Origin: Rhodospirillaceae bacterium
GTDB taxonomy: Bacteria > Pseudomonadota > Alphaproteobacteria > Rhodospirillales > Rhodospirillaceae
Assembly (NCBI GenBank): GCA_019694335.1
Contig: JAIBCD010000004.1
Location: 1-64,000 of the forward strand
DNA: 64,000 bases
Direction of reading: 5' to 3'
The notes under the pieces are model-generated. The model saw only the letters and a program-made list of their open reading frames with translations. It did no database searches and was not told where the DNA came from. Every line of letters starts with the position of its first letter. Position 1 is the stretch's first letter. Shown here piece after piece: positions 20,829-32,454 of the stretch. A program made the translations under genes and the position numbers.

Positions 20829-20849
20829 AAACGACACTCTAAAAACGAT
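20822..20849. repeat. 14-bp tandem duplication over the DUF962 stop codon
   Basis: ACTCTAAAAACGAC (20822-20835) is followed by ACTCTAAAAACGAT (20836-20849). The first unit holds the stop TAA at 20826-20828. The second abuts the rplS terminator stem and supplies its T-run on the minus strand. Confidence 0.85.
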
Positions 20850-20881
20850 TTCGCCCGCGCAGGCGTCCCCACGCGGGCGAA
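20845..20881 (-). terminator. Rho-independent terminator of the ffh-rplS block
   Basis: Ten-pair stem TTCGCCCGCG/CGCGGGCGAA (20850-20859 with 20872-20881) followed on the minus strand by ATCGTTTTTAG. It lies 24 bases after rplS. Confidence 0.85.
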
Positions 20882-20904
20882 AAAGAACGTTCGAGATAAT
20901 CTCG

Positions 20905-21297
20905 TTATTCGGCGTCGGCCCGGCCGGCGTCGCCGGTGCTCATGCCTTCCTCGGCGATGCGCGCGGCGCGGCCGCGGCGGTCACGGAGATAATAGAGCTT
21001 CGCGCGGCGCACGCGGCCACGGCGGACCACTTCCACCTTGTCGATGATCGGGCCATAGACCGGGAACACGCGTTCCACGCCTTCGCCGAAGGAAATCTTG
21101 CGCACGGTGAAGGACGAATTCAGGCCGGCGTTCTTGCGGGCGATGCAGATGCCTTCATAGGCCTGGGTACGTTCGCGCTGGCCTTCCTTGACCTTCACGT
21201 GGACGCGCAGGGTGTCGCCGGGAGAGAATTCCGGCACCTGCGTCTTGGACTTCATCTCGTCGAGAAGATCCTTCTCGATTTTTTCCAGAGTGTTCAT
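20905..21297 (-). CDS. rplS: 50S ribosomal protein L19
   Basis: Large-subunit protein at the 30S-50S interface, 130 residues. It has the L19 core [31 protein letters not shown] and [15 protein letters not shown], with a short acidic C-terminal tail absent from the E. coli protein. Last gene of the ffh-rpsP-rimM-trmD-rplS block, 48 bases after trmD. Confidence 0.98.
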   Translation of the reverse strand: MNTLEKIEKDLLDEMKSKTQVPEFSPGDTLRVHVKVKEGQRERTQAYEGICIARKNAGLNSSFTVRKISFGEGVERVFPVYGPIIDKVEVVRRGRVRRAKLYYLRDRRGRAARIAEEGMSTGDAGRADAE

Positions 21298-21345
21298 GTC
21301 AGTTGTCCCTTACGAATTTTTGCTCTTGGTTTGTAACGGTAACTT

Positions 21346-22086
21346 CTAAGTCTTGGTCTCGTCTCTCCGCCGCACATACCGTTCCCACAAATCGGGACGG
21401 CGCGCTTTGGTCGCTTCCTCCGCCTGGGCCAGGCGCCATGCTTTGACTTTGGCATGGTGGCCGGACTTCAGCACTTCGGGGATCTCGACCCCATTCCACG
21501 GATCGGGCCGTGTGTAGTGGGGGTACTCGAGCAACCCAGTCTCAAAACTCTCTTCCTCCAGCGACTCCGTTTTGCCGACCACGCCGGGGAGCAACCTCAC
21601 GATCGCATCCAGCATCGCCAGCGCCGCGCACTCGCCGCCGGAGAGGATGAAGTCGCCGAGGCTGACTTCCTCCACCGCGTGGGCTTCCAGCAACCGCTGG
21701 TCGACCCCTTCGTAGCGCCCGCAGACGACGGTGACACCCGGGCCTGCCGCCAGCTCCCGCACCCGCGCCTGGTCGAGCAGCCGACCGCGCGGGGTGAGAT
21801 ATATAAGCGGCGAGCCGTCGGGCCGGGAGGCACGGATCGCGGCGTCCAGAACATCGGGCCGCATCACCATGCCGGCGCCGCCCCCGAAGGGGCTGTCGTC
21901 GACGGTGCGGTGTTTATCGCGTGCGAACCCGCGAATGTCCACCGAATCCAGCCGCCAAATCCCGTCCTCAAGGGCCTTCCCGGCCAGCGATACCCCCAAG
22001 GGCCCGGGAAACATTTCCGGGAAAAGGGTTAGCACCGTCGCCTGAAAGGCGCCGACCCCTACAGCCTTGAAGGCCTCAGGCCTCAT
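21346..22086 (-). CDS. trmD: tRNA (guanine-N1)-methyltransferase
   Basis: SPOUT-class methyltransferase that makes m1G37 in tRNA and prevents frameshifting, 246 residues. The trefoil-knot motifs are visible: [24 protein letters not shown] and [12 protein letters not shown]. The C-terminal tRNA-binding part has [13 protein letters not shown]. The start ATG at 22086 lies inside the end of rimM, an 11-base overlap. Confidence 0.97.
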   Translation of the reverse strand: MRPEAFKAVGVGAFQATVLTLFPEMFPGPLGVSLAGKALEDGIWRLDSVDIRGFARDKHRTVDDSPFGGGAGMVMRPDVLDAAIRASRPDGSPLIYLTPRGRLLDQARVRELAAGPGVTVVCGRYEGVDQRLLEAHAVEEVSLGDFILSGGECAALAMLDAIVRLLPGVVGKTESLEEESFETGLLEYPHYTRPDPWNGVEIPEVLKSGHHAKVKAWRLAQAEEATKARRPDLWERYVRRRDETKT

Positions 22087-22615
22087 CGTCGTCCTCGTCT
22101 CCCCTGCCTTCGTCCTCGAACAGGCCGGGCTGCGGGGTGATCACCACCTTGCCGCCCGGGATATCCACCTGCGCGATCACATCCGCGGCGAAGGGCAAAA
22201 AGCCGGTATCGCTTCCGCCCTCCTTGGTCACTTCCATCACGTCGCCAGCCCCGAAGTTGTGGAAGGCCGAAACCTTCCCCACCTTCTCGCCTTCGGCCGT
22301 CTCCACCGCCAGGCCGATGAGATCGGCGTGGTAGTAGGTGTCGCCCTCGGTCTTGGGCAGCACGGCGCGGTCGATGAACAGCTCCAGTCCCTTGAGCGCT
22401 TCCGCCGCCGTGCGGTCGGAAACGCCCGCGACCTTCGCGATCACCACGTCCTCGAGCACATTGACGACGGACAAATCGAATGTCCGGCCATCGCTGGCTT
22501 TCAGAGGGCCGTAAGCGGCGACGTCTTCGGGCGCCTCGGTGAAGCTCTTGACGCGAACTTCACCCTTGAGCCCTTTGACACCGACGATCACGCCAAGGCA
22601 GACCGGAGCAGCCAC
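22076..22615 (-). CDS. rimM: Ribosome maturation factor RimM
   Basis: 16S rRNA processing factor that binds S19 and helps assemble the 30S head, 179 residues. The N-terminal beta-barrel starts [20 protein letters not shown] and the PRC-barrel half has [13 protein letters not shown] and DVMEV. The C terminus is highly acidic. The start is GTG, six bases after the rpsP stop. Confidence 0.96.
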   Translation of the reverse strand: MAAPVCLGVIVGVKGLKGEVRVKSFTEAPEDVAAYGPLKASDGRTFDLSVVNVLEDVVIAKVAGVSDRTAAEALKGLELFIDRAVLPKTEGDTYYHADLIGLAVETAEGEKVGKVSAFHNFGAGDVMEVTKEGGSDTGFLPFAADVIAQVDIPGGKVVITPQPGLFEDEGRGDEDDDEA

Positions 22616-22621
22616 GGATCG

Positions 22622-22999
22622 TTAGCCGGCGGCGCCTTCCTTGGCGGCTTCGGCGGCAGCCTTGGCCGCTTCTTCCTGGGCCTTCATGCGCTCGACGGTC
22701 TTGGCGCGCGGCTTGTCCTTCTTGGTCTGCGCATTGACCTTCGGCTCCTTGGCGAGACCGAGCTTGGACAGCAGGCGCTGCACGCGGTCGGTGGCCTGGG
22801 CGCCGACGCCGAGCCAATGCTTGATCCGGTCTTCCTTCACCACCAGGTGTTCCTTGTGGTCCTTGGCGACGCGGGGGTTATAGGTGCCGAGCTTCTCGAT
22901 GAAGCGGCCGTCGCGCGGCGAGCGGGAATCCGCCACCACGAGCTTGTAGTAGGCCTGCTTCTTCGCGCCGGTGCGCGACAGTCTGATCTTCAACGACAT
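22622..22999 (-). CDS. rpsP: 30S ribosomal protein S16
   Basis: Small-subunit protein, 125 residues, recognised by [20 protein letters not shown] and [12 protein letters not shown]. The C-terminal 40 residues form a Lys/Ala-rich tail common in alphaproteobacterial S16. It lies 36 bases after ffh. Confidence 0.98.
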   Translation of the reverse strand: MSLKIRLSRTGAKKQAYYKLVVADSRSPRDGRFIEKLGTYNPRVAKDHKEHLVVKEDRIKHWLGVGAQATDRVQRLLSKLGLAKEPKVNAQTKKDKPRAKTVERMKAQEEAAKAAAEAAKEGAAG

Positions 23000-23035
23000 G
23001 GTCTCTCCTTACTGATGAACTTTGAATTGAACCGA

Positions 23036-24484
23036 TTAGCGTTTGAACGGAAATCCGCCCGGAGGGCGGGGGAGATTCGGAGGTAAGCCGGGACCGCCGC
23101 CCATACCAGGCATGCCGCCGCCGAACATGCTGGCCAGCGCGCCGATGCCGCCCATCTTTTTCATGCGCTTCATGACCGTCTCCATCTGCTGATGCTGCTT
23201 CAGGAGCTTGTTCACTTCCGCGACCGAGGTGCCGGCACCGGTGGCGATACGCTGTTTGCGCGACGCCTTGATGATGTCGGGCACGCGCCGTTCCTTGGGC
23301 GTCATCGACTGAATGATGGCTTCCAGGCGCTTGAACTGCTTGGGGTCGATGTCACCCTTCATCTGCTTCATGGCCTGGCCAACGCCGGGAATCAGGCCCA
23401 GAAGACCCTTCATGTCGCCCATGCGCTGGATCTGCTGCAACTGGGTGAGCATGTCGTTGAGGTCGAACTTGCCCTCGGCCATGCGGGCCGCCAGCTTCTC
23501 GGCCTTTTCCTGATCGACGTTCGCCACGGCCTTTTCGACCAGGCTGACCACGTCGCCCATGCCGAGGATGCGCCCGGCGATGCGGCTGGGATCGAAGACA
23601 TCGAGCGCATCGACCTTTTCGCCGACGCCGATCAGCTTGATGGGCCGGCCGGTGATGGCGCGCATGGACAGCGCCGCGCCGCCGCGGGCGTCGCCGTCGA
23701 CGCGGGTCAGCACGATGCCGGTGATGCCGACTTTCTCGTTGAAGGACTGCGCGGTGACGACCGCGTCCTGGCCGATCATCGCGTCGGTGACCAGCAGCGT
23801 CTCGTGCGGCTTGATCAGATCGCGCACGCCGGTCACTTCCGCCATCATGGCGTCGTCGATGGTCAGGCGGCCGGCGGTGTCGAACAGCACCACGTCGAAC
23901 ACGCCGGTGCGCGCTTCCGCGAGGCCGCGCTTGGCGATTTCGAGCGGCTGCTGGCCGGCGACGATCGGCAGCGTGACGACATTGACCTGCTTGCCGAGGA
24001 TCGCGAGCTGGTCCTGCGCGGCCGGGCGATAGGTGTCGAGCGACACCATCAGCACGCGCTTCTTGTCCTTGCTCTGCAGGCGGTGCGCGATCTTGGCGGT
24101 GGTGGTGGTCTTACCGGAACCCTGCAAGCCGACCATCAGCACCGCGACCGGCGCAGGCGCGTTGAGGGAGATGCCCGCGGTATCGAAGCTCGCCTTTATA
24201 TCTGGCGCGGCGCCGGCGACACCGCCGAGGGTTTCCACCAGCGCGTCGTGGACGATCTTCACGACCATCTGGCCGGGGCTGACCGACTTCACGACCGCTT
24301 CGCCGACGGCCTGCTCGCTGACCTTGGCGATGAAGTCCTTCACCACCGGCAGCGCGACGTCGGCCTCGAGCAGCGCCACGCGCACCTCGCGCATGGCCGC
24401 GGCGACATCCGCCTCGGTCAGCGCGCCGCGGCGGGTCAGCTTATTGAGGACAGAGCCAAGCTTGTCGGTTAAGGCGTCAAACAT
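23036..24484 (-). CDS. ffh: Signal recognition particle protein Ffh
   Basis: SRP54 homologue, 482 residues, which binds 4.5S RNA and signal sequences and docks on FtsY. The N and G domains have the P-loop VGLQGSGKTTTTAKIAHRL near residue 110, DTYRPAAQDQL and DTAGRLTID. The M domain (from about 300) is methionine-rich, ending in MGGIGALASMFGGGMPG and a Pro/Gly tail. First gene of its block; a long hairpin precedes it. Confidence 0.98.
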   Translation of the reverse strand: MFDALTDKLGSVLNKLTRRGALTEADVAAAMREVRVALLEADVALPVVKDFIAKVSEQAVGEAVVKSVSPGQMVVKIVHDALVETLGGVAGAAPDIKASFDTAGISLNAPAPVAVLMVGLQGSGKTTTTAKIAHRLQSKDKKRVLMVSLDTYRPAAQDQLAILGKQVNVVTLPIVAGQQPLEIAKRGLAEARTGVFDVVLFDTAGRLTIDDAMMAEVTGVRDLIKPHETLLVTDAMIGQDAVVTAQSFNEKVGITGIVLTRVDGDARGGAALSMRAITGRPIKLIGVGEKVDALDVFDPSRIAGRILGMGDVVSLVEKAVANVDQEKAEKLAARMAEGKFDLNDMLTQLQQIQRMGDMKGLLGLIPGVGQAMKQMKGDIDPKQFKRLEAIIQSMTPKERRVPDIIKASRKQRIATGAGTSVAEVNKLLKQHQQMETVMKRMKKMGGIGALASMFGGGMPGMGGGPGLPPNLPRPPGGFPFKR

Positions 24485-24516
24485 GTTCCAAATCTCTTTT
24501 GCCCAAACGAAGATCG

Positions 24517-24544
24517 CCTCCGTGCGCGATAACGCGGACGGAGG
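24517..24544 (-). other. Leader hairpin upstream of ffh
   Basis: CCTCCG-TG-CGCG-ATAA-CGCG-GA-CGGAGG forms a ten-pair interrupted stem 32 bases before the ffh start, so it would be in the ffh 5' leader. No U-tract follows; role unknown. Confidence 0.35.
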
Positions 24545-24727
24545 GCCCCGAAGAGGCCGCGAAAACCCGAATTGTCAGGCTTAAGCTGGTGGTGGTGTAC
24601 GGAGAGGGGCTGGAGGAGTCAAGCTAGCCTCCAGGATGGCGTCGGCTCGGTACCGTAAAAAGGTAACGCCGCCGGTCTCGCTTAAGTGGTAAAAATGCTA
24701 TTTATCAATGAGTTGTGGGAGGCCTTC

Positions 24728-25204
24728 ATGAACTACGTGCGTATACGGACCGCGATTCTGCTGACCGGCCTTGGCCTTATGGCGACCACCCCTGTCATGG
24801 CAGGCATATATTCCGACGACATGAGCAAGTGTTTGGTCAAATCCTCCAGTATTCAGGATCAGCTTACCCTGGTGCAGTGGATTTACGGCGCAATGTCATT
24901 GCACCCGGCCGTCCTGCCAATGTCCGCGATCAAGCCCGAGCAGCGCGACGTCATGGACCAAAAGACCGCGGAACTGATGCAGCGTCTGTTGCTGGTCGAT
25001 TGCAAAAAGGAAACCATGGACGCCGTCAAATACGAAGGCCCTGGTGCAATGCAGGCGGCCTTTTCGGTCCTTGGTTCAGTTGCCATGCGAGGCTTGATGG
25101 CCGAGCCGGAAGTAGCCAAGGGATTGCAGGGTTTGGAGCGCTACATGGATAAAAGTAAACTCGAGGAATTGGGCAAGGAACTGGGGGCGCCACCAAAGAA
25201 ATGA
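24728..25204 (+). CDS. Small secreted protein of unknown function
   Basis: Protein of 158 residues with a clear signal peptide (residues 1-26, cleavage probably after TTPVMA). The mature part is helical with two cysteines, in MSKCLVKSSS and LLLVDCKKE, that could form a disulfide. I do not recognise a family. The ATG at 24728 has GGGAGG five bases upstream; an earlier in-frame start lacks this. Its stop overlaps the next gene in ATGA. Confidence 0.75.
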   Translation: MNYVRIRTAILLTGLGLMATTPVMAGIYSDDMSKCLVKSSSIQDQLTLVQWIYGAMSLHPAVLPMSAIKPEQRDVMDQKTAELMQRLLLVDCKKETMDAVKYEGPGAMQAAFSVLGSVAMRGLMAEPEVAKGLQGLERYMDKSKLEELGKELGAPPKK

Positions 25205-25539
25205 TCTCCGGGGCGCATTTTGTCATCAATTCAACCGACGCCGAGGCCGACCGGACCTTCTTCCGCGATGTGCTGGGCTTCAAACACGTGGACGCCGGCC
25301 ACGGCTGGCTGATTTTCGCCCTGCCACCCGCCGAGGCCGCCTTCCATCCGGCGGAGAAAAACGGCGGACACGCGCTTTATCTGATGTGCGACGATCTCAA
25401 GGCCGAGATGGCCGCGCTGGCCACAAAGAACATCACCTGTTCAGAGGTCCAGGAGGCGCGCTGGGGGTCGATCACCCGGATTCGCCTGCCCGGCGGCGGC
25501 GACCTGCACCTCTATCAGCCGAAACATCCCAGACCCTAG
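25201..25539 (+). CDS. VOC / glyoxalase-bleomycin resistance family protein
   Basis: Single vicinal-oxygen-chelate fold protein, 112 residues. It opens GAHFVINSTDAEADRTFFRD, passes through VLGFKHVDAGHGWLIFALPP, and ends with RIRLPGGGDLHLYQPKHP, the usual last strand. Members bind a metal and act on varied small molecules or merely bind them; no substrate is predictable. Its start overlaps the stop of the secreted protein gene by four bases, implying translational coupling. Confidence 0.8.
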   Translation: MISGAHFVINSTDAEADRTFFRDVLGFKHVDAGHGWLIFALPPAEAAFHPAEKNGGHALYLMCDDLKAEMAALATKNITCSEVQEARWGSITRIRLPGGGDLHLYQPKHPRP

Positions 25540-25616
25540 ATAAAACAAATACTTAGAGGGTGGCGCCAGCCGGGGCCGCCCTGGACAGGGGGGCAAGCGC
25601 TACCTATAAACCGCGC

Positions 25617-26447
25617 ATGAGCAGCGGCCTTCCCTTCCTGAAGATGCATGGACTCGGCAACGACGTGGTCGTGCTGGATGCGCGCAAGCACGTCTTCACG
25701 CTGACCCCCGAGAACGCCAAGGCCATCGCCGACCGGCGCACCGGCGTCGGCTGCGACCAGATCATGATCATCGAAGCGCCGCGCAATGGCGGCGACGCCT
25801 ATGTCGCCATCCGCAATTCCGACGGCGGCGTGGTGGAAAGCTGCGGCAACGGCAGCCGCTGCGTCGCCCGGGTGCTGATGGAAGAAAGCGGCAAGACCGA
25901 GGTGACGATGGAGACCCTGGGCGGGCCGATCGTCGCCACGCGCGCGGGCGATCTCTATTCCATCGACATGGGCCCGGCGCGCGATGATTGGCAAACCATT
26001 CCGCTGGCGCAAGCCGCCGACACGCTGCACCTGCCGGTGAGCGAGGGCCCGTTGAGCGACGGCGTCGGTGTCAATGTCGGCAACCCGCACGCGGTGTTCT
26101 TCGTGAAGGATGCCGCCGCCGTCGATCTCGAAGCCGTCGGCCCGAAGCTCGAGCACAACGCGCTGTTTCCCGCGCGCATCAATGTCGAAGCAGTGCAGAT
26201 CCTCGACCGGGGCCATGTGCGCATGCGGGTGTGGGAACGCGGCGCCGGCATCACGCGCGCCTGCGGCACCGGCGCCTGCGCCTCGGCGGTCGCCGCCGCG
26301 CGCCGCGGCCTCACGGACCGCAAGGTCACCGTCACCCTCGACGGCGGCGACCTGCACATCGAATGGCGCGACGACGGCCATGTGATCATGACCGGCCCGG
26401 CCACCCTCGCCTTCTCCGGCCTCATGGACCGGAGCCTGCTGGCATGA
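25617..26447 (+). CDS. dapF: Diaminopimelate epimerase
   Basis: Converts LL- to meso-diaminopimelate for lysine and peptidoglycan, 276 residues. The two catalytic cysteines are in VVESCGNGSRC near residue 81 and RACGTGACAS near 221, and the N terminus is FLKMHGLGND. Start ATG at 25617. Its stop overlaps the mtaB start as ATGA. Confidence 0.97.
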   Translation: MSSGLPFLKMHGLGNDVVVLDARKHVFTLTPENAKAIADRRTGVGCDQIMIIEAPRNGGDAYVAIRNSDGGVVESCGNGSRCVARVLMEESGKTEVTMETLGGPIVATRAGDLYSIDMGPARDDWQTIPLAQAADTLHLPVSEGPLSDGVGVNVGNPHAVFFVKDAAAVDLEAVGPKLEHNALFPARINVEAVQILDRGHVRMRVWERGAGITRACGTGACASAVAAARRGLTDRKVTVTLDGGDLHIEWRDDGHVIMTGPATLAFSGLMDRSLLA

Positions 26448-27688
26448 CGGAGCCGCGCGTCGTTTCCCTCGGCTGCCGCCTGAATACCTATGAGGGCGAA
26501 ATCATGCGCGCCCATGCGCGGGACGCCGGCCTCGACAACGCCATCATCGTCAACACCTGCGCGGTGACCAAGGAGGCCGAACGCCAGGGCCTGCAAACCC
26601 TGCGTCGCCTGCGCCGCGAAAACCCCGACGCCCACATCGTCGCGGCAGGCTGCGCCGTGCAGCTCGACCCCCAGCGCTACGCCGCCATGCCGGAAGTGAA
26701 CCGGGTGCTGGGCAACGAGCATAAAATGAAGGCCGAGAGCTTCCTGCCCGATGTCACGGAAGCCGTGCGCGTCAGCGACATCATGACCGTGCGCGAAACC
26801 GCCGAACACCTGGTGGAAGGCTTCGACGGCCGCGCGCGCGCCTTCGTGCAGGTCCAGCAGGGCTGCGACCACCGCTGCACTTTCTGCATCATCCCGTTCG
26901 CGCGCGGCAATAACCGCAGCGTGCCCATGGGCCGCATCGCCGAGGAAGTGCGCGGCCTGGTGGCGGCGGGCTACAAGGAAATTGTATTCACCGGCGTCGA
27001 TATCACCGGCTACGGCAGCGATCTGCCGGGCAAGCCGACCTTGGGCCAGATGACCCGCCGGCTGCTGGCGCTGGTGCCGGAACTGCCGCGCCTGCGCCTG
27101 TCTTCCATCGACCCCGCCGAAGCCGACGACGACCTGTTCCGCGTCATCGCGGAAGAACCGCGCCTGATGCCGCATTTCCACATCTCGGCCCAGGCCGGCG
27201 ACGACATGGTGCTGAAACGCATGAAGCGGCGGCACGCCCGCGCCGACATCGTTTCATTCTGCCAGCGCGTGCGCACCCTGCGCCCCGGCGCGGTGTTCGG
27301 CGCCGACCTGATCGCCGGCTTCCCGACCGAGGACGACGACATGGCCGACGCCTCGTACCGCCTGATCGACGACGCGGGTCTCACGCACCTGCATGTGTTC
27401 CCCTATTCCATCCGCCCCGGCACGCCGGCCGCGAAGATGCCGCAGGTGGACGCCGGCGCCATCAAGGCCCGCGCCGCGCGCCTGCGCGAGAAAGGCAAAG
27501 CCGCCATGGCGGCCTGGCTCGGCGACCGCGTCGGCGCCACCATCAACGTCCTCAAGGAAACCGGCGACACCGGCCGCTGCGAACATTACGCTAATGTGCG
27601 CCTCGCCAGCGGTCTCGCGGGTGAAATCGTCGCGGCGCGTGTTATGTCCGCGAACCATGACACCCTGACCGCGGAAGCCCTGCAGTAA
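26444..27688 (+). CDS. mtaB: tRNA t6A37 methylthiotransferase MtaB
   Basis: Radical-SAM enzyme that converts t6A to ms2t6A at position 37 of ANN-decoding tRNAs, 414 residues. The N-terminal methylthiotransferase cluster cysteines are in SLGCRLNTYEGE, VNTCAVTKEAE and AAGCAVQ. The radical-SAM motif is QQGCDHRCTFCIIPFARG. A TRAM-like segment ends the protein. It is translationally coupled to dapF (four-base overlap) and ftsY (one-base overlap, TAATG). RimO-type MiaB homologues are less likely because of the CRLNTYEGE form. Confidence 0.95.
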   Translation: MTEPRVVSLGCRLNTYEGEIMRAHARDAGLDNAIIVNTCAVTKEAERQGLQTLRRLRRENPDAHIVAAGCAVQLDPQRYAAMPEVNRVLGNEHKMKAESFLPDVTEAVRVSDIMTVRETAEHLVEGFDGRARAFVQVQQGCDHRCTFCIIPFARGNNRSVPMGRIAEEVRGLVAAGYKEIVFTGVDITGYGSDLPGKPTLGQMTRRLLALVPELPRLRLSSIDPAEADDDLFRVIAEEPRLMPHFHISAQAGDDMVLKRMKRRHARADIVSFCQRVRTLRPGAVFGADLIAGFPTEDDDMADASYRLIDDAGLTHLHVFPYSIRPGTPAAKMPQVDAGAIKARAARLREKGKAAMAAWLGDRVGATINVLKETGDTGRCEHYANVRLASGLAGEIVAARVMSANHDTLTAEALQ

Positions 27689-28641
27689 TGTCCGATCCCT
27701 CCGCTCAGCAGCCGCGCAGCGGCTGGCTCTCGCGCCTTGTCTCCGGCCTGGTCAAATCCTCGTCCAAGCTGGTGACGGGCATTGGCGAGATCCTGACCAA
27801 GAAGAAGCTGGACGACGCGGCGCTGACGGAACTGGAGGACCTGCTGATCACCGCCGACCTCGGCACCGCGACGGCCTCGAAACTGACCCAGGCTCTGGCG
27901 AAAACCCGCTTCGGCAAGGAAGTCACCTCGGATGAAGTGCGTGGTGCTTTCGCCGCCGATATCGCCAAGATCCTGGAGCCGGTCGCGCGGCCGCTGTCGG
28001 TCGATCCTGCCCATAAGCCGTTCGTGATTCTGGTGGTGGGCGTCAACGGCGCCGGCAAGACCACGACCATCGGCAAGATCGCCCATCAGTACAAACGCGA
28101 GGGCCTGTCGGTCAGCCTCGCCGCCGGCGACACGTTCCGCGCCGCCGCCGTCGAACAGCTCAAGGTCTGGGGCCAGCGGGCCGGCGTACCGGTGGCGGCG
28201 AAGGACACCGGCGCCGACGCGGCCGGGCTAGCGTTCGAAGCGCTGCTCGAAGCCAGGAAACGGAACGACGATGTGCTTCTGATCGACACCGCCGGACGCC
28301 TCCAGAACAAGGACGCGCTGATGGCCGAGTTGCAGAAAGTCGTGCGCGCCATCGCCAAGGTCGACCCGACCGCGCCCCACGCCACGCTGTTAGTGCTGGA
28401 CGCGACCGTGGGTCAGAACGCCCACACGCAGGTCGAGGTGTTCAAGCAGGTGGTCGGCGTTACAGGGTTGGTGATGACCAAGCTGGACGGCACCGCCAAG
28501 GGCGGCGTGGTCGTGGCGTTGGCGGAGAAATTCAAGCTGCCGGTGCATTTCATCGGCGTCGGCGAAGGCGCGGATGACTTGCGGCCGTTCACATCGCATA
28601 GCTTCGCCAGAAGCCTGATGGGCCTGTCCCCGGACGCTTAG
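27688..28641 (+). CDS. ftsY: Signal recognition particle receptor FtsY
   Basis: Membrane-targeting GTPase, partner of Ffh, 317 residues. It lacks the long acidic A-domain of E. coli FtsY and is essentially an NG domain behind a short amphipathic N terminus ([19 protein letters not shown]). GTPase motifs are [39 protein letters not shown] and [10 protein letters not shown]. Confidence 0.97.
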   Translation: MSDPSAQQPRSGWLSRLVSGLVKSSSKLVTGIGEILTKKKLDDAALTELEDLLITADLGTATASKLTQALAKTRFGKEVTSDEVRGAFAADIAKILEPVARPLSVDPAHKPFVILVVGVNGAGKTTTIGKIAHQYKREGLSVSLAAGDTFRAAAVEQLKVWGQRAGVPVAAKDTGADAAGLAFEALLEARKRNDDVLLIDTAGRLQNKDALMAELQKVVRAIAKVDPTAPHATLLVLDATVGQNAHTQVEVFKQVVGVTGLVMTKLDGTAKGGVVVALAEKFKLPVHFIGVGEGADDLRPFTSHSFARSLMGLSPDA

Positions 28642-28647
28642 GTACCT

Positions 28648-28684
28648 TGTCACTCTTGCGACGCATAGCGTCGCGAGAGTGACA
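28648..28684. terminator. Hairpin between converging ftsY and amidotransferase genes
   Basis: 17-pair stem (28648-28664 with 28668-28684), perfect except for one T-G wobble, with an ATA loop. No strong T-run follows on either side, but its place between convergent genes suggests bidirectional termination. Confidence 0.6.
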
Positions 28685-28689
28685 GCGAT

Positions 28690-29409
28690 CTATAAGCTCA
28701 GGCTATCCAGCCACTCCGTGAAGCACTTCTTGCCCTGGGCTTCCAGCCGCGCGCCATAACGCGCGGTGTCGGCGCGCAGAACCTTGGCGTTGGTGCCGGG
28801 CGCACTCGCCAGTTCGAACACGTGGCCCACGAACCATTTCTCCAGATCCTTGGCGCGCACTTCCGGGTGGCATTGGAACGCCAGCGTCGCTTTGCCCCAG
28901 GCGAAAATCTGATGCAGCGAGGTGGCGGTGCCGGCCAGCAGCACGGCACCTTCGGGCAGGTCGAAAGTGTCGCCGTGCCAATGGAACATGAAGGTATGCT
29001 CGGGCCCCACGTGTTTCACCGGCGAAGCATAGCCCACGCGTGAGAGCAGCAAGGGCTTCCAGCCGATCTCCTTCTCCGATGCCGGATAGACGCGCGCGCC
29101 CAGCGCCTTGGCGATCAGCTGCGCGCCCAGGCAAATGCCCAGGGTCGGCTTGTCGGCCTTGAGGCGCTTGGCGATCGCCGCCAGCTCCGGCTTCAGGAAG
29201 GGATAATGGTCCTCGTCGTTGACGCCGATCGGTCCGCCGAGAATCACCAGCAGGTCGGGCTTGGCGAGATCGAGCTTCGCCCAATCCGCGACCGGCGCCT
29301 CGACGTAGGTGACTTTCCATTTACGCGCGGCGAACAGCTCCTCGAGGACGCCGAGATCCTCGAAAGCGACGTGGCGCAGGACGGTGACGCCAATTGAAGC
29401 GGAGGCCAC
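28690..29409 (-). CDS. Class I glutamine amidotransferase (GMP-synthase-like GATase domain)
   Basis: Stand-alone class I glutamine amidotransferase domain, 239 residues. The nucleophile cysteine is in TLGICLGAQLIAKALG near residue 94 and the catalytic His-Glu pair is in FQCHPEVRAKD near 180. No synthetase domain is attached, so ammonia acceptance or glutamine-like hydrolysis (for example gamma-glutamyl compounds) is possible. The start is GTG, three bases after the secA stop, so it is probably co-transcribed with secA. Confidence 0.85.
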   Translation of the reverse strand: MASASIGVTVLRHVAFEDLGVLEELFAARKWKVTYVEAPVADWAKLDLAKPDLLVILGGPIGVNDEDHYPFLKPELAAIAKRLKADKPTLGICLGAQLIAKALGARVYPASEKEIGWKPLLLSRVGYASPVKHVGPEHTFMFHWHGDTFDLPEGAVLLAGTATSLHQIFAWGKATLAFQCHPEVRAKDLEKWFVGHVFELASAPGTNAKVLRADTARYGARLEAQGKKCFTEWLDSLSL

Positions 29410-29412
29410 CGA

Positions 29413-32133
<2,721 letters not shown>

Positions 32134-32454
32134 CTAGACCTCGAAAATGACGAGCAGGTGGCCAGGTGGACTGTTATCCAACGCCGGACAAAGGGAGTTG
32201 GGCCCCGGAGAGGAGGCCCCTCAAGTGATGGCAGACAGATAAAAGCCGGATGCCCCGAAGTCAACGACACCGCCCCGGAATTCGGCTGATTTGCTTGATA
32301 TTTCTTTGATTTAACGGGTATTTGCGCGCCCGTCCCCGGACGCCGGTTTTCCCCGGACTGTAACCCCCGCCGCCGCTTGTCCGGGGGTAGGCCTTATGCC
32401 ATTGAAGCGAGCTATTTTTTCTCGCGGCTTTGCCCTTTGAAGGTCGAATACGCC
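32134..32454. other. Divergent intergenic region between secA and argJ
   Basis: 321 bases with a candidate secA promoter (32236-32264). On the argJ side TTGATA at about 32296 could be a -35 box but the -10 is unclear. A GC-rich inverted repeat around 32200-32220 (GGGCC...GGCCC) would lie in the secA leader. No gene is seen. Confidence 0.5.
32236..32264 (-). promoter_or_regulatory. Candidate sigma-70-type promoter of secA
   Basis: Minus strand TTGACT (32259-32264), 17-base spacer, TATCTG (32236-32241). The transcript would have a leader of roughly 95 bases before the secA ATG. Confidence 0.45.
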